DNA from: Sedimenticola selenatireducens
GTDB lineage: Bacteria > Pseudomonadota > Gammaproteobacteria > Chromatiales > Chromatiaceae
Assembly (NCBI RefSeq): GCF_007625115.1
Contig: NZ_VMNH01000023.1
Coordinates: 62,001 to 126,000, forward strand
Reading direction: 5' to 3'
DNA: 64,000 nucleotides
The position numbers and the translations under genes were made by a program. Under the pieces are notes generated by a model. It had not been told where the DNA came from. It ran no database searches and was given only the letters and a program-made list of their open reading frames with translations. Shown here in pieces: positions 17,995 to 28,721 of this stretch (positions are counted from its first letter, which is position 1; every line of letters starts with the position of its first letter).

Positions 17995-19707
17995 ATGACA
18001 ACAGCAACCCAGAACATAGCATTGAGCGGCCTTCCACGACGTCTTGTCGCTGATAATCTGCTATCTGAGGAAAGCGCGCAAAAATCGATTATTGAATCCG
18101 CAAAGAAGCGCCAGCAATTCGTATCCTATTTAGTTGAAAGCAAACTACTTGATAGTAAAAGTATCGCTCTCTCCGCCTCACAAGAATTCGGTGTACCGCT
18201 ATTTGAGCTTGAAGCGCTCGACACATCCACTGCCCCAATTAGTTTGGTTGACGAAAAACTGATTCGAATTCACCATGCTCTACCGATCTTTCGCCGGGGC
18301 AATCGGCTCTTTCTGGCGGTATCAGACCCCACAAATATTCAGGGGCTCGATGAAATCAAGTTCCACACGGGACTGGCCATCGAAGCCATTGTTGTTGAAG
18401 AGGATAAACTGGTTCGTGCCATTGAGGCATCACTCGAAGCCAATGACACCAGTATGTCTGACTTACTGGATGCCGACCTCGATAACCTGGATATCTCCTC
18501 TGAGGATCCTGATGCACATAAAAAAGAGGGCGATCTGGATGTTGACGATGCCCCTGTTGTTCGATTTGTAAATAAGATGCTACTGGACGCCATCAACACT
18601 GGCGCATCTGACATTCACTTTGAACCTTACGAAAAGACCTTTCGCGTCAGGTTGAGACAAGACGGCATTCTGCGGGAAGTCTCTTCTCCACCAATCAATA
18701 TTGCCTCACGCTTGACAGCCCGTATCAAGGTAATGTCCAGAATGAACATTGCTGAAAGACGCGTCCCCCAAGATGGCCGAATCAAAATGAAGTTATCACG
18801 GAATCGATCAATTGATTTCCGCGTCAATACCTGCCCAACCCTCTATGGAGAAAAAGTTGTACTGCGTATTCTGGACCCAACCAGCGCCCAATTGGGGATT
18901 GAAGCACTGGGCTTTGATCCGGTGCAAAAAGAGATGTTTGAAACCGCTCTTAAGAAACCCTATGGCATGATTCTGGTCACAGGCCCCACTGGTAGCGGTA
19001 AAACAGTCTCGCTCTATACCGGACTCAACATGCTGAATAGTGAAGGGGTAAACATCTCCACCGCAGAGGATCCGGTTGAAATTCAAGTTGCCGGCATCAA
19101 CCAGGTCAATGTTAATGTAAAAACCGGCCTGACTTTCGCGTCGGCCCTAAGAGCATTTTTGCGCCAGGATCCTGATATTGTCATGGTCGGCGAGATTCGC
19201 GACCTTGAAACGGCCGAAATTGCCGTAAAGGCCGCACAAACTGGACATTTAGTACTATCAACTCTGCATACCAATGATGCCCCCCAAACATTGACACGAT
19301 TGGCAAATATGGGAATTCCTCCCTTCAATATCGCCTCTTCTGTCATACTTATTATGGCTCAACGCTTGGCTCGAAGATTGTGCGAACACTGTAAAGTGGT
19401 CGATGAACTGCCTAAAGAAGCCCTCATTGAAGAGGGTTTCAACGAGGGCGAGCTCGATAACTTAACCATATATAAAGCGGTAGGATGTGACCGCTGCACT
19501 AATGGTTATAAGGGGCGAGTTGGTATATTTCAGATAATGCCCATCTCCTCTGAAATGGAAAAGCTGGTCATGGAAGGGGGCAACTCATTACAACTTGAGG
19601 CGCAATCAAAAGCCGAGGGTATATTGACACTCAGAGAAGCTGGATTAGACAAGGTTCGAGCTGGCATCACCAGCCTGGAAGATATTAACAGGGTTACCAA
19701 GGATTAA
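17995..19707 (+). CDS. pilB: Type IV pilus assembly ATPase PilB
   Basis: Cytoplasmic hexameric ATPase that powers pilus extension, 570 aa. Two N-terminal MshEN/GspE-N domains (about 1-150) are followed by the secretion-ATPase core with GASDIHFEPYEKTFRVR, Walker A GPTGSGKT near residue 329, the Asp box with AEDPVEIQ, Walker B RAFLRQDPDIVMVGEIRD and the His box QTGHLVLSTLHTNDA. A four-Cys zinc site follows (CEHCK ... CDRCTNGYKGR). ATG at 17995 has only a weak ribosome-binding site. pilC begins 5 bases after its stop. Confidence 0.97.
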   Translation: MTTATQNIALSGLPRRLVADNLLSEESAQKSIIESAKKRQQFVSYLVESKLLDSKSIALSASQEFGVPLFELEALDTSTAPISLVDEKLIRIHHALPIFRRGNRLFLAVSDPTNIQGLDEIKFHTGLAIEAIVVEEDKLVRAIEASLEANDTSMSDLLDADLDNLDISSEDPDAHKKEGDLDVDDAPVVRFVNKMLLDAINTGASDIHFEPYEKTFRVRLRQDGILREVSSPPINIASRLTARIKVMSRMNIAERRVPQDGRIKMKLSRNRSIDFRVNTCPTLYGEKVVLRILDPTSAQLGIEALGFDPVQKEMFETALKKPYGMILVTGPTGSGKTVSLYTGLNMLNSEGVNISTAEDPVEIQVAGINQVNVNVKTGLTFASALRAFLRQDPDIVMVGEIRDLETAEIAVKAAQTGHLVLSTLHTNDAPQTLTRLANMGIPPFNIASSVILIMAQRLARRLCEHCKVVDELPKEALIEEGFNEGELDNLTIYKAVGCDRCTNGYKGRVGIFQIMPISSEMEKLVMEGGNSLQLEAQSKAEGILTLREAGLDKVRAGITSLEDINRVTKD

Positions 19708-19712
19708 CGGAT

Positions 19713-20954
19713 ATGGCTACTGCAACTGCTGCCAAAAAGGCCCCTAAGGCCGAAAAAGCCTATGTGTATTCATGGGAAGGTGCTGATAAACATGGTAAGC
19801 GAGTAAAAGGGGAATCGCGGGCACCTTCAATAGCGCTCATAAGAGCAGATCTCAGGCGCCAGGGAATTAACCCACTAAAAGTTAAGAAAAAGGCCACTGC
19901 CTTATTAAATACCAAGAAGAAAATTACCGCTGGTGATATAGCTATTTTTGCACGCCAACTTTCAACCATGATGGAAGCAGGTGTGCCATTGGTTCAGGCA
20001 TTTGATATTGTGGGCAAAGGTCATAATAATCCTTCAATGCAGGATTTACTTCTCGCAATCAAAGCAGATGTAGAAGGCGGTACTGCGCTGGCAGAAGCGC
20101 TGGCAAAGCACCCTCTTTATTTCGACGATCTTTTTTGCAATTTGGTTCGCGCCGGCGAAGCAGCGGGTGTTCTTGAAAACCTGCTTGATAAAATTGCCAC
20201 TTATAAAGAGAAGACCGAATCCATCAAAGGCAAAATCAAAAAAGCGCTATTCTATCCTGCAGCCGTGATAATCGTGGCCATTCTTGTAACTGTACTCATC
20301 ATGATTTTTGTAATTCCTCAGTTTCAAAGCCTCTTCGCAAGCTTTGGAGGGGATTTACCTGCCTTCACTAAAATGGTCATATCCCTATCTGAATGGATGA
20401 CCAGCTATTGGTGGTTGTTACTGCTTGGTACATTCGCTGCTGTATATTTCTTTGGGTATAGTTACAAGCGCTCCCGAAAAATGCGGGAAATTCTTGACAA
20501 GACCCTCCTACAATTTCCCATTATCGGCTCAATTATCCATAAAGCCACAATCGCCCGTTTCTCACGAACCCTTGCCACGATGTTCGCTGCGGGCGTTCCG
20601 CTTGTTGAAGCTCTTGAATCGGTTGCTGGCGCAACGGGAAACATAATCTATAGCAATGCAGTACTCCGAATGCGCGAGGATATCGCTACCGGCCAGTCAC
20701 TTCAATTGACCATGAAGCAACAACAACTATTCCCTCATATGGTTATTCAGATGGTAGCTATTGGTGAGGAATCGGGTTCACTCGACCATATGCTATCGAA
20801 GGTAGCCGATTTCTATGAGGAAGAAGTAGATAATGCCGTTGATGCACTTAGTAGCCTAATGGAACCCATGATCATGGTCGTAATTGGCACACTTGTAGGC
20901 GGATTGGTCGTAGCTATGTACCTACCCATCTTCAAAATGGCATCGGTGGTATAA
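19713..20954 (+). CDS. pilC: Type IV pilus inner-membrane platform protein PilC
   Basis: GspF-family membrane protein on which PilB acts to add or remove pilin subunits. 413 aa, the usual length. Two GspF repeats are visible: the first from FARQLSTMMEAGVPLVQAFDI (about 76) and the second from FSRTLATMFAAGVPLVEALES (about 285). Three hydrophobic helices lie near residues 180-205, 230-255 and 380-405. A basic, Lys/Ala-rich leader of about 15 residues precedes the first domain. Tightly linked to pilB upstream and pilD downstream (33 bases). Confidence 0.96.
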   Translation: MATATAAKKAPKAEKAYVYSWEGADKHGKRVKGESRAPSIALIRADLRRQGINPLKVKKKATALLNTKKKITAGDIAIFARQLSTMMEAGVPLVQAFDIVGKGHNNPSMQDLLLAIKADVEGGTALAEALAKHPLYFDDLFCNLVRAGEAAGVLENLLDKIATYKEKTESIKGKIKKALFYPAAVIIVAILVTVLIMIFVIPQFQSLFASFGGDLPAFTKMVISLSEWMTSYWWLLLLGTFAAVYFFGYSYKRSRKMREILDKTLLQFPIIGSIIHKATIARFSRTLATMFAAGVPLVEALESVAGATGNIIYSNAVLRMREDIATGQSLQLTMKQQQLFPHMVIQMVAIGEESGSLDHMLSKVADFYEEEVDNAVDALSSLMEPMIMVVIGTLVGGLVVAMYLPIFKMASVV

Positions 20955-20987
20955 CCAACCTGACGTGACCGACTATTTTAGTTTCAA

Positions 20988-21869
20988 TTGATGAATTTTA
21001 TAGACGTTTTACAACATAACCACGCGCTCTTTAGCCTATTGTGCATACTTTTGGGTCTATTTGTTGGCAGTTTTATCAACGTAGTAGCCTACCGGCTTCC
21101 AAAGATGATGGAAGCCGACTGGAAAGCACAGTGCAATGAGCTGTTTGGGAAAGATGAGGCAGTTGAGCAGAAAGCTACTCCGCTAACCCTCAGTCGCCCC
21201 AGCTCAAGCTGCCCCCACTGCGGCCATAAGATCCGCGCTTGGGAAAATATCCCGATCATTAGTTGGTTGCTTTTGCGTGGCCGTTGCTCGGACTGCAAAC
21301 AGCCGATCTCTATGCGCTATCCGATTGTCGAACTCGCAACCGGATTGCTCTCCCTGGCTGTGGCATTGCACTTCGGCTTTAGCTGGCAAGCGGGTGCTGC
21401 TCTGCTGCTGACATGGTCGTTGATTGCACTCACCCTGATCGACTTTGATCACCAACTGTTACCTGATTCCATTGTGTTGCCGGTGTTATGGCTGGGTCTT
21501 ATCCTTAGCCTTTTCACGATTTTCACGGACAGCCACTCATCCATCATAGGCGCTGCAGCAGGCTACCTCTCTTTGTGGACGGTTTTTCAGTTGTTCAGAT
21601 TGATCACCGGAAAGGAAGGGATGGGCTACGGTGATTTTAAATTACTTGGACTTTTTGGCGCTTGGTTCGGTTGGCAGTCATTGGTTCAGATCATCCTACT
21701 CTCATCCGTTGTTGGTGCCGTGGTGGGGATTAGCCTGATTCTTGTCCGCGGTCGGGATCGCAATATACCGATACCTTTCGGTCCGTATTTGGCTGCTGCG
21801 GGCTGGATCAGTCTGATCTGGGGCGAACAAATCAACGCCGCCTATCTCCACTGGGCAGGATTGGCCTGA
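20988..21869 (+). CDS. pilD: Prepilin peptidase / N-methyltransferase PilD
   Basis: Inner-membrane aspartyl protease that cuts type III leaders from pilins and pseudopilins and N-methylates the new first residue. 293 aa. The cytoplasmic loop with four zinc-binding Cys is complete (CPHCGHKIRAWENIPI ... GRCSDCKQPIS, about 71-107). The catalytic Asp pair lies in LIDFDHQLLPD and in GMGYGDFKLLG. About eight transmembrane helices. Its substrate PilA is encoded 5 kb upstream. coaE starts 3 bases after the stop, so pilB-pilC-pilD-coaE form one unit. Confidence 0.97.
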   Translation: MMNFIDVLQHNHALFSLLCILLGLFVGSFINVVAYRLPKMMEADWKAQCNELFGKDEAVEQKATPLTLSRPSSSCPHCGHKIRAWENIPIISWLLLRGRCSDCKQPISMRYPIVELATGLLSLAVALHFGFSWQAGAALLLTWSLIALTLIDFDHQLLPDSIVLPVLWLGLILSLFTIFTDSHSSIIGAAAGYLSLWTVFQLFRLITGKEGMGYGDFKLLGLFGAWFGWQSLVQIILLSSVVGAVVGISLILVRGRDRNIPIPFGPYLAAAGWISLIWGEQINAAYLHWAGLA

Positions 21870-21872
21870 TCT

Positions 21873-22466
21873 GTGTTAATAATCGGTCTGACGGGTGGTA
21901 TCGGCTGCGGTAAAACCGCCGTAACCGACGGCTTTGCTAAACTGGGCGTACCGATTATTGATGCCGATGTCGTTGCCAGAGAAGTGGTTCTCCCGGGTAA
22001 ACCCGCCTTAGAAAAAATTGCAGCGCATTTTGGCCGAGACGCATTGACCACGGACGGGGAACTGAATCGCCCCTGGATGCGGGAACATATTTTTTCTGAT
22101 CCCGACGCCAAGGCAACGCTGGAAAGCATCCTTCATCCAATTATTCGCGCTGAAATGAGGCGCCAATTATCTGAAGTTCATGCCTCCTATGCCATTTTCT
22201 CTATCCCACTGCTGTTTGAAACTGGACAGGAAAAGAGCGTAGATCGCATCCTCGTGGTAGATTGCCCCACTGAGATACAAGTCAGTCGCGTCACTCAACG
22301 CGATCAGACATCTGAAACACAAACCCGCGCAATTATCGCCACGCAAATAGACCGCACAAGCCGCCTGGCTTCAGCTGATGATGTCATTGATAATTCGGGC
22401 AGCCTGGAGCACCTTCATCCTCAAATTGATACGCTGCACCAGAAATATCTTAAACTTGCCAACTGA
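21873..22466 (+). CDS. coaE: Dephospho-CoA kinase
   Basis: Last step of coenzyme A synthesis: phosphorylates the 3'-hydroxyl of dephospho-CoA. 197 aa with a P-loop GLTGGIGCGKTAV at residues 5-17 and the DADVVAREVV substrate-binding motif. The start is GTG, 3 bases after pilD, and the family sequence (ML/VIGLTGGI) supports it. The pilD-coaE-zapD-yacG order is the normal gammaproteobacterial one. Confidence 0.96.
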   Translation: MLIIGLTGGIGCGKTAVTDGFAKLGVPIIDADVVAREVVLPGKPALEKIAAHFGRDALTTDGELNRPWMREHIFSDPDAKATLESILHPIIRAEMRRQLSEVHASYAIFSIPLLFETGQEKSVDRILVVDCPTEIQVSRVTQRDQTSETQTRAIIATQIDRTSRLASADDVIDNSGSLEHLHPQIDTLHQKYLKLAN

Positions 22467-22564
22467 CAAGCTTATATTGTTCAGAATCGGTATAATATAA
22501 GTCGTTTACGTTACACGGCCCCGAAAAGGCGCCATTTGTTCTGATATCACAACAAACCAGAAAC

Positions 22565-23344
22565 ATGCAGCCAGCCGCTTCAGACAAAATCATCTATGAG
22601 CATCCGCTCAACGAGAAGACCAGAACCTTTTTGCGCCTGGAGCATCTGTTTCGCCAAGTTGATTTCCATATCCCCCAATCCAGCACCTGGGACAGCAGAG
22701 CTGCCATTACAAGCCTGATGGACATGGTGGCCATATTTTCTCGTGCGGACATCAAGACTGATCTCATTAAGGAATTAAAGCGGCACCAGGACAAGCTGGA
22801 TGGCATTCGCTCTAATCCCGAGGTCAATGAAGAGCGCCTCGACCAGATATTGCGGGAATTGAGAGGAGTTTCCATGAAACTTCAGAATTTCAGCGGCCAG
22901 CTTGGTCAGGAACTCAGGGAAAATGAGTTCCTCAAGAGCATTACTCAACGCAGCAGCATTCCGGGCGGCAGTTGCGCCTTTGACCTTCCCCTTTTCCACT
23001 TCTGGTTGCAGCAACCCTTCGAGCAGAGGCACGAAGAGATCGTGGCGTGGCGGCATACACTGGAAACGGTTCACACCGCTGTGATGCTACTGCTTTCCCT
23101 CATAAGGGGCAGCACAACACCCACCAGAGAGATTGCTCCAGGTGGTTTTTTTCAGCAGAGCCTCGACGCGCAATCACCCGCACAGCTGATCCGCGTGGGC
23201 CTGCCGCGGGAAAGCAATCTTTTTGCAGAGATCAGCGGCGGCAAGCACCGCTTTACCATTCGATTTCTAGAACCTTCCCAAGTAGAACGGGCGACACAAA
23301 CCAAGCAGGATACGACCTTCTTTCTTAACTGCTGTATTCTTTAA
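22565..23344 (+). CDS. zapD: Cell division protein ZapD
   Basis: Cytoplasmic FtsZ-interacting protein (formerly DUF1342/YacF) that bundles FtsZ filaments at midcell. 259 aa, close to the usual 250. It starts with the conserved IIYEHPLNEKTRTFLRLEHLF segment, and the helical half and the later beta-rich half (GGFFQQSL, PAQLIRVGL, SGGKHRFTIRFLE) are present. A 98-base gap after coaE contains TATAAT at 22491-22496, so it may have its own promoter. Its partner ftsZ is about 9 kb away in this window. Confidence 0.95.
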   Translation: MQPAASDKIIYEHPLNEKTRTFLRLEHLFRQVDFHIPQSSTWDSRAAITSLMDMVAIFSRADIKTDLIKELKRHQDKLDGIRSNPEVNEERLDQILRELRGVSMKLQNFSGQLGQELRENEFLKSITQRSSIPGGSCAFDLPLFHFWLQQPFEQRHEEIVAWRHTLETVHTAVMLLLSLIRGSTTPTREIAPGGFFQQSLDAQSPAQLIRVGLPRESNLFAEISGGKHRFTIRFLEPSQVERATQTKQDTTFFLNCCIL

Positions 23345-23362
23345 GATAGGATTGGAGGAGAT

Positions 23363-23548
23363 TTGAAATCAGTACGCTGCCCAACCTGTAAAAAATCTTT
23401 CGATTGGGATACCAAGCCGGATTCTCGCCCCTTTTGTAGCGAGCGCTGTCGCCTGATCGATTTGGGCGATTGGCTAGAAGAGAAACACCGCATCCCTGAA
23501 GACACGGGATCTAAAGCATTCTTACCGCCTGAAGATGATCAGTATTAA
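23363..23548 (+). CDS. yacG: DNA gyrase inhibitor YacG
   Basis: A 61-aa zinc-binding protein that in E. coli binds GyrB and inhibits gyrase. The zinc site is complete: CPTC near residue 5, then [14 protein letters not shown] with two further Cys. It begins with TTG, with AGGAG a few bases before it, 18 bases after zapD. The C-terminus overlaps by 4 bases the end of the convergent Nudix gene. Confidence 0.93.
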   Translation: MKSVRCPTCKKSFDWDTKPDSRPFCSERCRLIDLGDWLEEKHRIPEDTGSKAFLPPEDDQY

Positions 23549-24489
23549 CCTTGCGCCCAAAGCGCACTGATTGCCGCGATACCCTGTCCACCCGCCATTT
23601 TAGCCTGCGGTATATGCTTTCTATCCAGTCCTCCCAACGCATAAACCGGCATATTTACATGCTTCAGGTGCTCGGAGAACTGATCCCAGCCAAGGGGATT
23701 CGCTTGAGGATGGCTGGCCGTTGCCAACACAGGGGACAGCACGCAAAAGTCCACCCCCAAAGCCGCGGCCTGCTCAAGTTCACGCTGATTATGGCAAGAA
23801 GCTGCTAACCATTTACCTGAAGAGACAGGCCGATCAGACAGCTTCGTCAATTGCAGGCTGGTAAGATGAACACCATCCGTATCTATTTTATCAATCAGAC
23901 CTAACGACGCATTGGCCAACATTTTCGCGCCATACCGCTGGCAAAGTTTATAAGCAGCAGCAGCAAGTGATCGATATTCATCATCCGAGAGCCCTGGTGC
24001 TCGCAATTGAACCAGTTTGATATCTTGATCCAATGAGACCTCCAAGCTCCGAAGGAAAGGCTTCATCGCCTTGGGGTCCGGCCCTGTTATCAGATAAGTA
24101 TCTGGCAGTTTGAGCGCATTGCAGATGGGTCTGTCGGCCGCTGGCATGGGGTAATCATGAAGCGCCTCAATCGACACCCACTCAAGCGGCTGTCCTTCCA
24201 TGCCATATGGTACGCCCGCATACTTGAGTATGCTGTGAACATCCAACCTCACGGTTTTTTCAGGATAGGCGTGTGTAATGGAGATCAAAGGCTGATGGGT
24301 AATCACCTCAATACCCAGTTCTTCACGGATTTCACGCCTTAATGCCTGGGCAAGATCTTCACGGCGCTCCACCTTACCCCCCGGGAACTCCCACAAACCA
24401 CCCTGGTGTGTATGCTCCTGGCGACGCGTCAGCAGAATCTTTCCCTCGAGATTCTGGATAACAGCAACGGCAACATGGATCGGAAACAT
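23545..24489 (-). CDS. Nudix hydrolase (MutT type) fused to a ThiE-like domain
   Basis: Two-domain protein of 314 aa. The N-terminal half is a MutT-type Nudix hydrolase with an intact Nudix box ([23 protein letters not shown], given here as positions about 38-60: Gly-38, Arg-Glu-Leu-x-Glu-Glu). It probably removes oxidised nucleoside triphosphates such as 8-oxo-dGTP. The C-terminal half (about 130-314) resembles thiamine-phosphate synthase. Several ThiE substrate residues are altered: the QxRxK region reads VQLRAPG and the NDR segment reads NASLG. Thiamine synthesis is therefore unlikely. This fusion is common in gammaproteobacteria near secA and argJ, its upstream neighbours here. Confidence 0.9.
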   Translation of the reverse strand: MFPIHVAVAVIQNLEGKILLTRRQEHTHQGGLWEFPGGKVERREDLAQALRREIREELGIEVITHQPLISITHAYPEKTVRLDVHSILKYAGVPYGMEGQPLEWVSIEALHDYPMPAADRPICNALKLPDTYLITGPDPKAMKPFLRSLEVSLDQDIKLVQLRAPGLSDDEYRSLAAAAYKLCQRYGAKMLANASLGLIDKIDTDGVHLTSLQLTKLSDRPVSSGKWLAASCHNQRELEQAAALGVDFCVLSPVLATASHPQANPLGWDQFSEHLKHVNMPVYALGGLDRKHIPQAKMAGGQGIAAISALWAQG

Positions 24490-24526
24490 GATTCAGTTTT
24501 TTGATGGCAAGGGAGAAGGTTACAGA

Positions 24527-25762
24527 CTACGAACGGTACTCGGCATTAATCTTTACATAATCATAGGAGAGATCACAGGTTAGAATGCGCGTTGAGGCAT
24601 CACCACGACCGAGAGCAACCCGGATAGTCAACGCACTCTGATCCATCACTCGCTGGCCCGCCGCCTCGGTGTAATCCTTTGCACGGCCACCCTCTCTGAC
24701 GATACATACATCATCCAGCCAGATCTTAATGGCATTAACATCCAGATCCGCAAGCCCTGCCCGTCCCACCGCAGCGAGTATCCTGCCCCAATTGGGATCA
24801 GAGGCAAATAAAGCAGTCTTTACCAGCGGAGAGTGGGCAATGGTATAGGCCACATCACGAGCCTCAGACTCGGTTTTGGCATCCTCCACCAACACCTCTA
24901 CCAGCTTTGTGGCGCCCTCACCATCCAGGACGATCGCCCTGGCCAGATCCATACAGACGGCCTCTACTGCAGCACTAAAACAAGCAAACTCAGCGGAATC
25001 CTCATCCGTGATAGGTGAAGACTCACTTACCCCGGAGGCCATTAAGACACAGGCGTCGTTAGTCGATGTATCACCATCTACCGTGATCGAATTAAACGAG
25101 GGTTTAACAGCCGACTCAAGGCAGCGTTGCAACAGATGTCGATCAACCAACGCATCCGTTGCAATATAGGCAAGCATGGTCGCCATATCTGGACGGATCA
25201 TACCAGAGCCTTTTGCGATACCCGTGATCGTGACGGTTCGCCCAGACAACTCAATCTGCTTCGATGAAATTTTGGGTACCGTATCCGTGGTCATGATGGC
25301 CCGAGCCGCCGTTCCCCAGCCCTGCTCGGTCAATGATGTCAGAGCATCAGGAATCGCCACTGCAATTTTCTCCAGAGGGAGAAGCTCACCAATAACACCC
25401 GTCGAGAATGGAAGCACCTGATTAATAGCGCAACCACGAGTAGCGGCCAATGTCTTGCAGGACTCTACAGCAGCGCTATGACCGGGCTTTCCGGTTCCAG
25501 CATTAGCATTGCCGGAATTAATCAACAGATAGCGCGGCATCGCCGTCAAGAGGTGTTCTCTAGCGACAGTAACCGGGGCCGCACAAAACGCATTTCGCGT
25601 AAACACCGCGGCACAGTTGCCACCTTCAGCAAGCTCGATAACAACCAGGTCATTGCGATTGTTGTATTTAATGCCCGCGCATGTAGCGCCCAGGCGAATG
25701 CCTGGAACAGGATGGAACACCAACGCTTCGTTGCTGGATCCTGTATCGTCAACCTTATCCAA
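24527..25762 (-). CDS. argJ: Bifunctional ornithine acetyltransferase / N-acetylglutamate synthase
   Basis: Cyclic arginine pathway enzyme that moves the acetyl group from N-acetylornithine to glutamate. About 411 aa from the TTG at 25762, which has GTAGGTG just upstream and leaves about 17 residues before the conserved PVPGIRLG. An ATG 29 codons earlier would reach into secA and add a non-conserved N-terminus. The self-cleavage site that makes the two chains is intact: KGSGMIRPDMATMLAYIATDA with the nucleophile Thr after Ala-Met. The STNDACVLMASG and DPNWGRILAAVGRAG blocks are conserved. It lies in a secA-argJ-Nudix operon; argD and argF are elsewhere in the window. Confidence 0.93.
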   Translation of the reverse strand: MDKVDDTGSSNEALVFHPVPGIRLGATCAGIKYNNRNDLVVIELAEGGNCAAVFTRNAFCAAPVTVAREHLLTAMPRYLLINSGNANAGTGKPGHSAAVESCKTLAATRGCAINQVLPFSTGVIGELLPLEKIAVAIPDALTSLTEQGWGTAARAIMTTDTVPKISSKQIELSGRTVTITGIAKGSGMIRPDMATMLAYIATDALVDRHLLQRCLESAVKPSFNSITVDGDTSTNDACVLMASGVSESSPITDEDSAEFACFSAAVEAVCMDLARAIVLDGEGATKLVEVLVEDAKTESEARDVAYTIAHSPLVKTALFASDPNWGRILAAVGRAGLADLDVNAIKIWLDDVCIVREGGRAKDYTEAAGQRVMDQSALTIRVALGRGDASTRILTCDLSYDYVKINAEYRS

Positions 25763-25787
25763 TAGACACCTACCCGCCAAGTCGCTA

Positions 25788-28604
25788 TTACTCAATTTTC
25801 CCGTGACACTGTTTATATTTTTTCCCTGAACCGCAGGGACAAGGTTCATTACGACCTACTTTACGATCAGAACGTACAAAGGGTTGATGGGACGCATCAT
25901 CTTCATCCGCACCGGGTAGCGGCTGTTCAGCCTGATCAGCAAAGCCGCCAAACTCTTCATGCTGGAATTGAAAATCTTCCTCACGCCGCTCAAGATGGGG
26001 GATATCCATTGTCTCTTGTGGCTGAATCTTCACCTTAGTCAGTACAGTCACGATCTCCTGTTTAATACTGTCCAGCATGCCTGAGAACATTTCATAGGCT
26101 TCCCGTTTGTACTCCTGCTTTGGATTCTTCTGTGCATAACCGCGCAAATGAATGCCCTGGCGCAGATAATCCATTGCGGCCAAATGCTCTTTCCAATTGG
26201 CATCCAGAATCTGCAGCATGATCGCTTTCTCATACATACGCAGATTTTCTGCACCCGCCAGTGACTCCTTCTCTGCGTATTCCGCTTCCAGCTGATCTAG
26301 AATACGCTGCCGCAAGGTCTCTTCATGCAAACTGTGATCAGCATCCAGCCACTTCTGAATAGGATAATCCAGATCATAATCAGCCTTCAGCGCCTCTGTC
26401 AGACCAGCCACATCCCACTGCTCATCCAAACTTTCTGGTGGTATATAGCGATTAATCAAGGCATTGATGACATCGTGCCTGATAGAGCTAATTGAAGCCG
26501 ATACATCACCGGTTTCCATCAGCTCATCACGCTGTTCATAGATCACTTTACGTTGATCATTGGCCACATCATCATATTCAAGCAGCTGTTTACGAATATC
26601 GAAGTTGCGACCCTCAACCTTTTTCTGCGCATTGGCAATCGCCTTGGTAACCCAAGGATGCTCAATGGCCTCGCCTTCTTCCATGCCAAGTTTCTGCATA
26701 ATGGCTGAGACACGATCAGAGGCAAAAATCCGCATCAGACTATCTTCGAGTGAGAGATAGAAGCGCGTGGAACCGGGGTCGCCTTGACGACCGGATCGAC
26801 CGCGCAACTGATTGTCTACACGCCTGGATTCGTGGCGCTCTGTGCCCACAACGTGAAGACCACCCGCATCCAGCACTTGCTGATGCCGGATCTTCCAGTC
26901 ACTGTTGATTTTTTCAATCGCTTCAGGGGTTACCGAATCGCCCAGCTCAGAAATCTCCATCTCGGGATTTCCACCGAGCACAATATCCGTTCCTCGACCC
27001 GCCATATTAGTAGCAATAGTCACTGCACCCGGTCTTCCGGCTTCAGCAACAATGTTAGCTTCACGCTCATGGTGTTTGGCATTCAGTACTTGATGGGGAA
27101 CCTTCGCTTTATTCAACAATTCGGAGATCAATTCCGATGTCTCAATAGAGGCCGTACCAACCAAAACAGGCTGTCCACGCTTCACACATTCCTGAATATC
27201 TTGTGTAATCGCCTGATACTTCTCTGCCGAGGTGAGATAGACCAGATCACCCATATCGTCACGAACAGTTTCACGATTTGGCGGGATCACTACGACTTCA
27301 AGACCATAGATCTGCAGGAACTCAGGCGCTTCTGTATCGGCGGTACCGGTCATGCCGGATAGCTTGTTATACAGCCTAAAGTAATTCTGGAAAGTAATTG
27401 AGGCGAGCGTCTGGTTCTCTTTCTGGATCTCCACGCCTTCCTTTGCCTCAACAGCTTGGTGGAGACCTTCTGACCATCTTCTTCCAGGCATAGTACGACC
27501 AGTAAACTCGTCTACTATAACGATCTCACCATTGCGGACAATGTAATCAACATTTTTCTGGAACAGGGCGTGAGCCCGCAATGCACAGGTCACGTGATGC
27601 ATCAGGCTGATATTGCCTGTGTCATACAGACTCGCATCCGCAGCAAGCAATCCCATATCGGCCAACATATCTTCGACGTGTTGATGCCCCTCTTCACTCA
27701 GGTAAACCTGTCTGGCCTTCTCATCGACAGAAAAATCCCCTGGCCCAAATGCGGGCTTGCCATCTTCATCGGCTTCAATAGGGTCCTGGCGGGTCAGCTT
27801 AGGTATTAGCTGATCAATCTTGGTATAGAGATCTGAGGTCCCATCTGCAGGGCCCGAGATAATCAACGGCGTACGCGCCTCATCGATTAAAATGGAATCG
27901 ACTTCGTCCACTACTGCGAAATATTTCTCCCGCTGAACACGCTGCTCTGCACTGAAGGCCATATTGTCGCGCAGATAATCAAAACCAAATTCATTATTGG
28001 TGCCGTAGGTGATATCACAGGCATATGCCTCTCGACGATCAGCTGGCTTTACATGGAGATAGCCACCGGATTTCCCATCGTAACTATAGTCACAGATGAA
28101 AGAGTTATCTTCGCCTGCCCCACCCGATGACTGAATGACACCAACACTCATTCCAAGAAAGGTATAGATTCGCCCCATCCACTCGGCATCGCGCCGCGCG
28201 AGATAATCATTCACGGTGACGACATGCACCCCTTTTCCAGGCAATGCGTTGAGATATACCGCCAAGGTGGCTACCAGCGTCTTACCTTCACCAGTACGCA
28301 TTTCTGCAATCTTGCCATCATTGAGCACCATGCCGCCGATAAGCTGAACATCGAAATGACGCATCTTCAACACCCGAAGACCCGCCTCGCGAACCACCGC
28401 AAAAGCTTCCGGCATCAGGCTATTAAGCGACTCTCCCTGCTCAAGCCGCTGTTTAAACACATCGGTCTTAGCCCGTAGCTCCTCATCAGACAGTTGCTGC
28501 ATCTCAGGCTCCAAGCCATTGATCTGCGCAACCACCTTGTACATCCGTTTGATAAGCCGATCATTTCGACTACCGAAGACCTTCCTGAGAATCTTACTGA
28601 CCAT
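25788..28604 (-). CDS. secA: Protein translocase ATPase SecA
   Basis: Motor that drives preproteins through SecYEG. 938 aa, a little longer than E. coli SecA (901). Visible: Walker A MRTGEGKT near residue 103, [12 protein letters not shown] Walker B, the preprotein cross-linking region (about 225-375), NMAGRGTDI and the motif VI region [10 protein letters not shown], the helical scaffold, and the C-terminal zinc site [15 protein letters not shown] that contacts SecB. Upstream stands an M23 peptidase gene and no secM-like ORF. Followed by argJ with 25 bases between. Confidence 0.98.
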   Translation of the reverse strand: MVSKILRKVFGSRNDRLIKRMYKVVAQINGLEPEMQQLSDEELRAKTDVFKQRLEQGESLNSLMPEAFAVVREAGLRVLKMRHFDVQLIGGMVLNDGKIAEMRTGEGKTLVATLAVYLNALPGKGVHVVTVNDYLARRDAEWMGRIYTFLGMSVGVIQSSGGAGEDNSFICDYSYDGKSGGYLHVKPADRREAYACDITYGTNNEFGFDYLRDNMAFSAEQRVQREKYFAVVDEVDSILIDEARTPLIISGPADGTSDLYTKIDQLIPKLTRQDPIEADEDGKPAFGPGDFSVDEKARQVYLSEEGHQHVEDMLADMGLLAADASLYDTGNISLMHHVTCALRAHALFQKNVDYIVRNGEIVIVDEFTGRTMPGRRWSEGLHQAVEAKEGVEIQKENQTLASITFQNYFRLYNKLSGMTGTADTEAPEFLQIYGLEVVVIPPNRETVRDDMGDLVYLTSAEKYQAITQDIQECVKRGQPVLVGTASIETSELISELLNKAKVPHQVLNAKHHEREANIVAEAGRPGAVTIATNMAGRGTDIVLGGNPEMEISELGDSVTPEAIEKINSDWKIRHQQVLDAGGLHVVGTERHESRRVDNQLRGRSGRQGDPGSTRFYLSLEDSLMRIFASDRVSAIMQKLGMEEGEAIEHPWVTKAIANAQKKVEGRNFDIRKQLLEYDDVANDQRKVIYEQRDELMETGDVSASISSIRHDVINALINRYIPPESLDEQWDVAGLTEALKADYDLDYPIQKWLDADHSLHEETLRQRILDQLEAEYAEKESLAGAENLRMYEKAIMLQILDANWKEHLAAMDYLRQGIHLRGYAQKNPKQEYKREAYEMFSGMLDSIKQEIVTVLTKVKIQPQETMDIPHLERREEDFQFQHEEFGGFADQAEQPLPGADEDDASHQPFVRSDRKVGRNEPCPCGSGKKYKQCHGKIE

Positions 28605-28721
28605 GGAAAAACTCTTGCTAATTAGAATTGATGCTCATAAAAACCCAAAGGGGCTGATGAGCAGAAAAAAACGATACGGAATGATACCGTAAAAAAGGGA
28701 TTAATAGCAGGAAAAACATAC

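Noticed and set aside
23545-24100. Annotation of the Nudix fusion as a thiamine-phosphate synthase
   Set aside because: Key substrate-binding residues of ThiE are changed.
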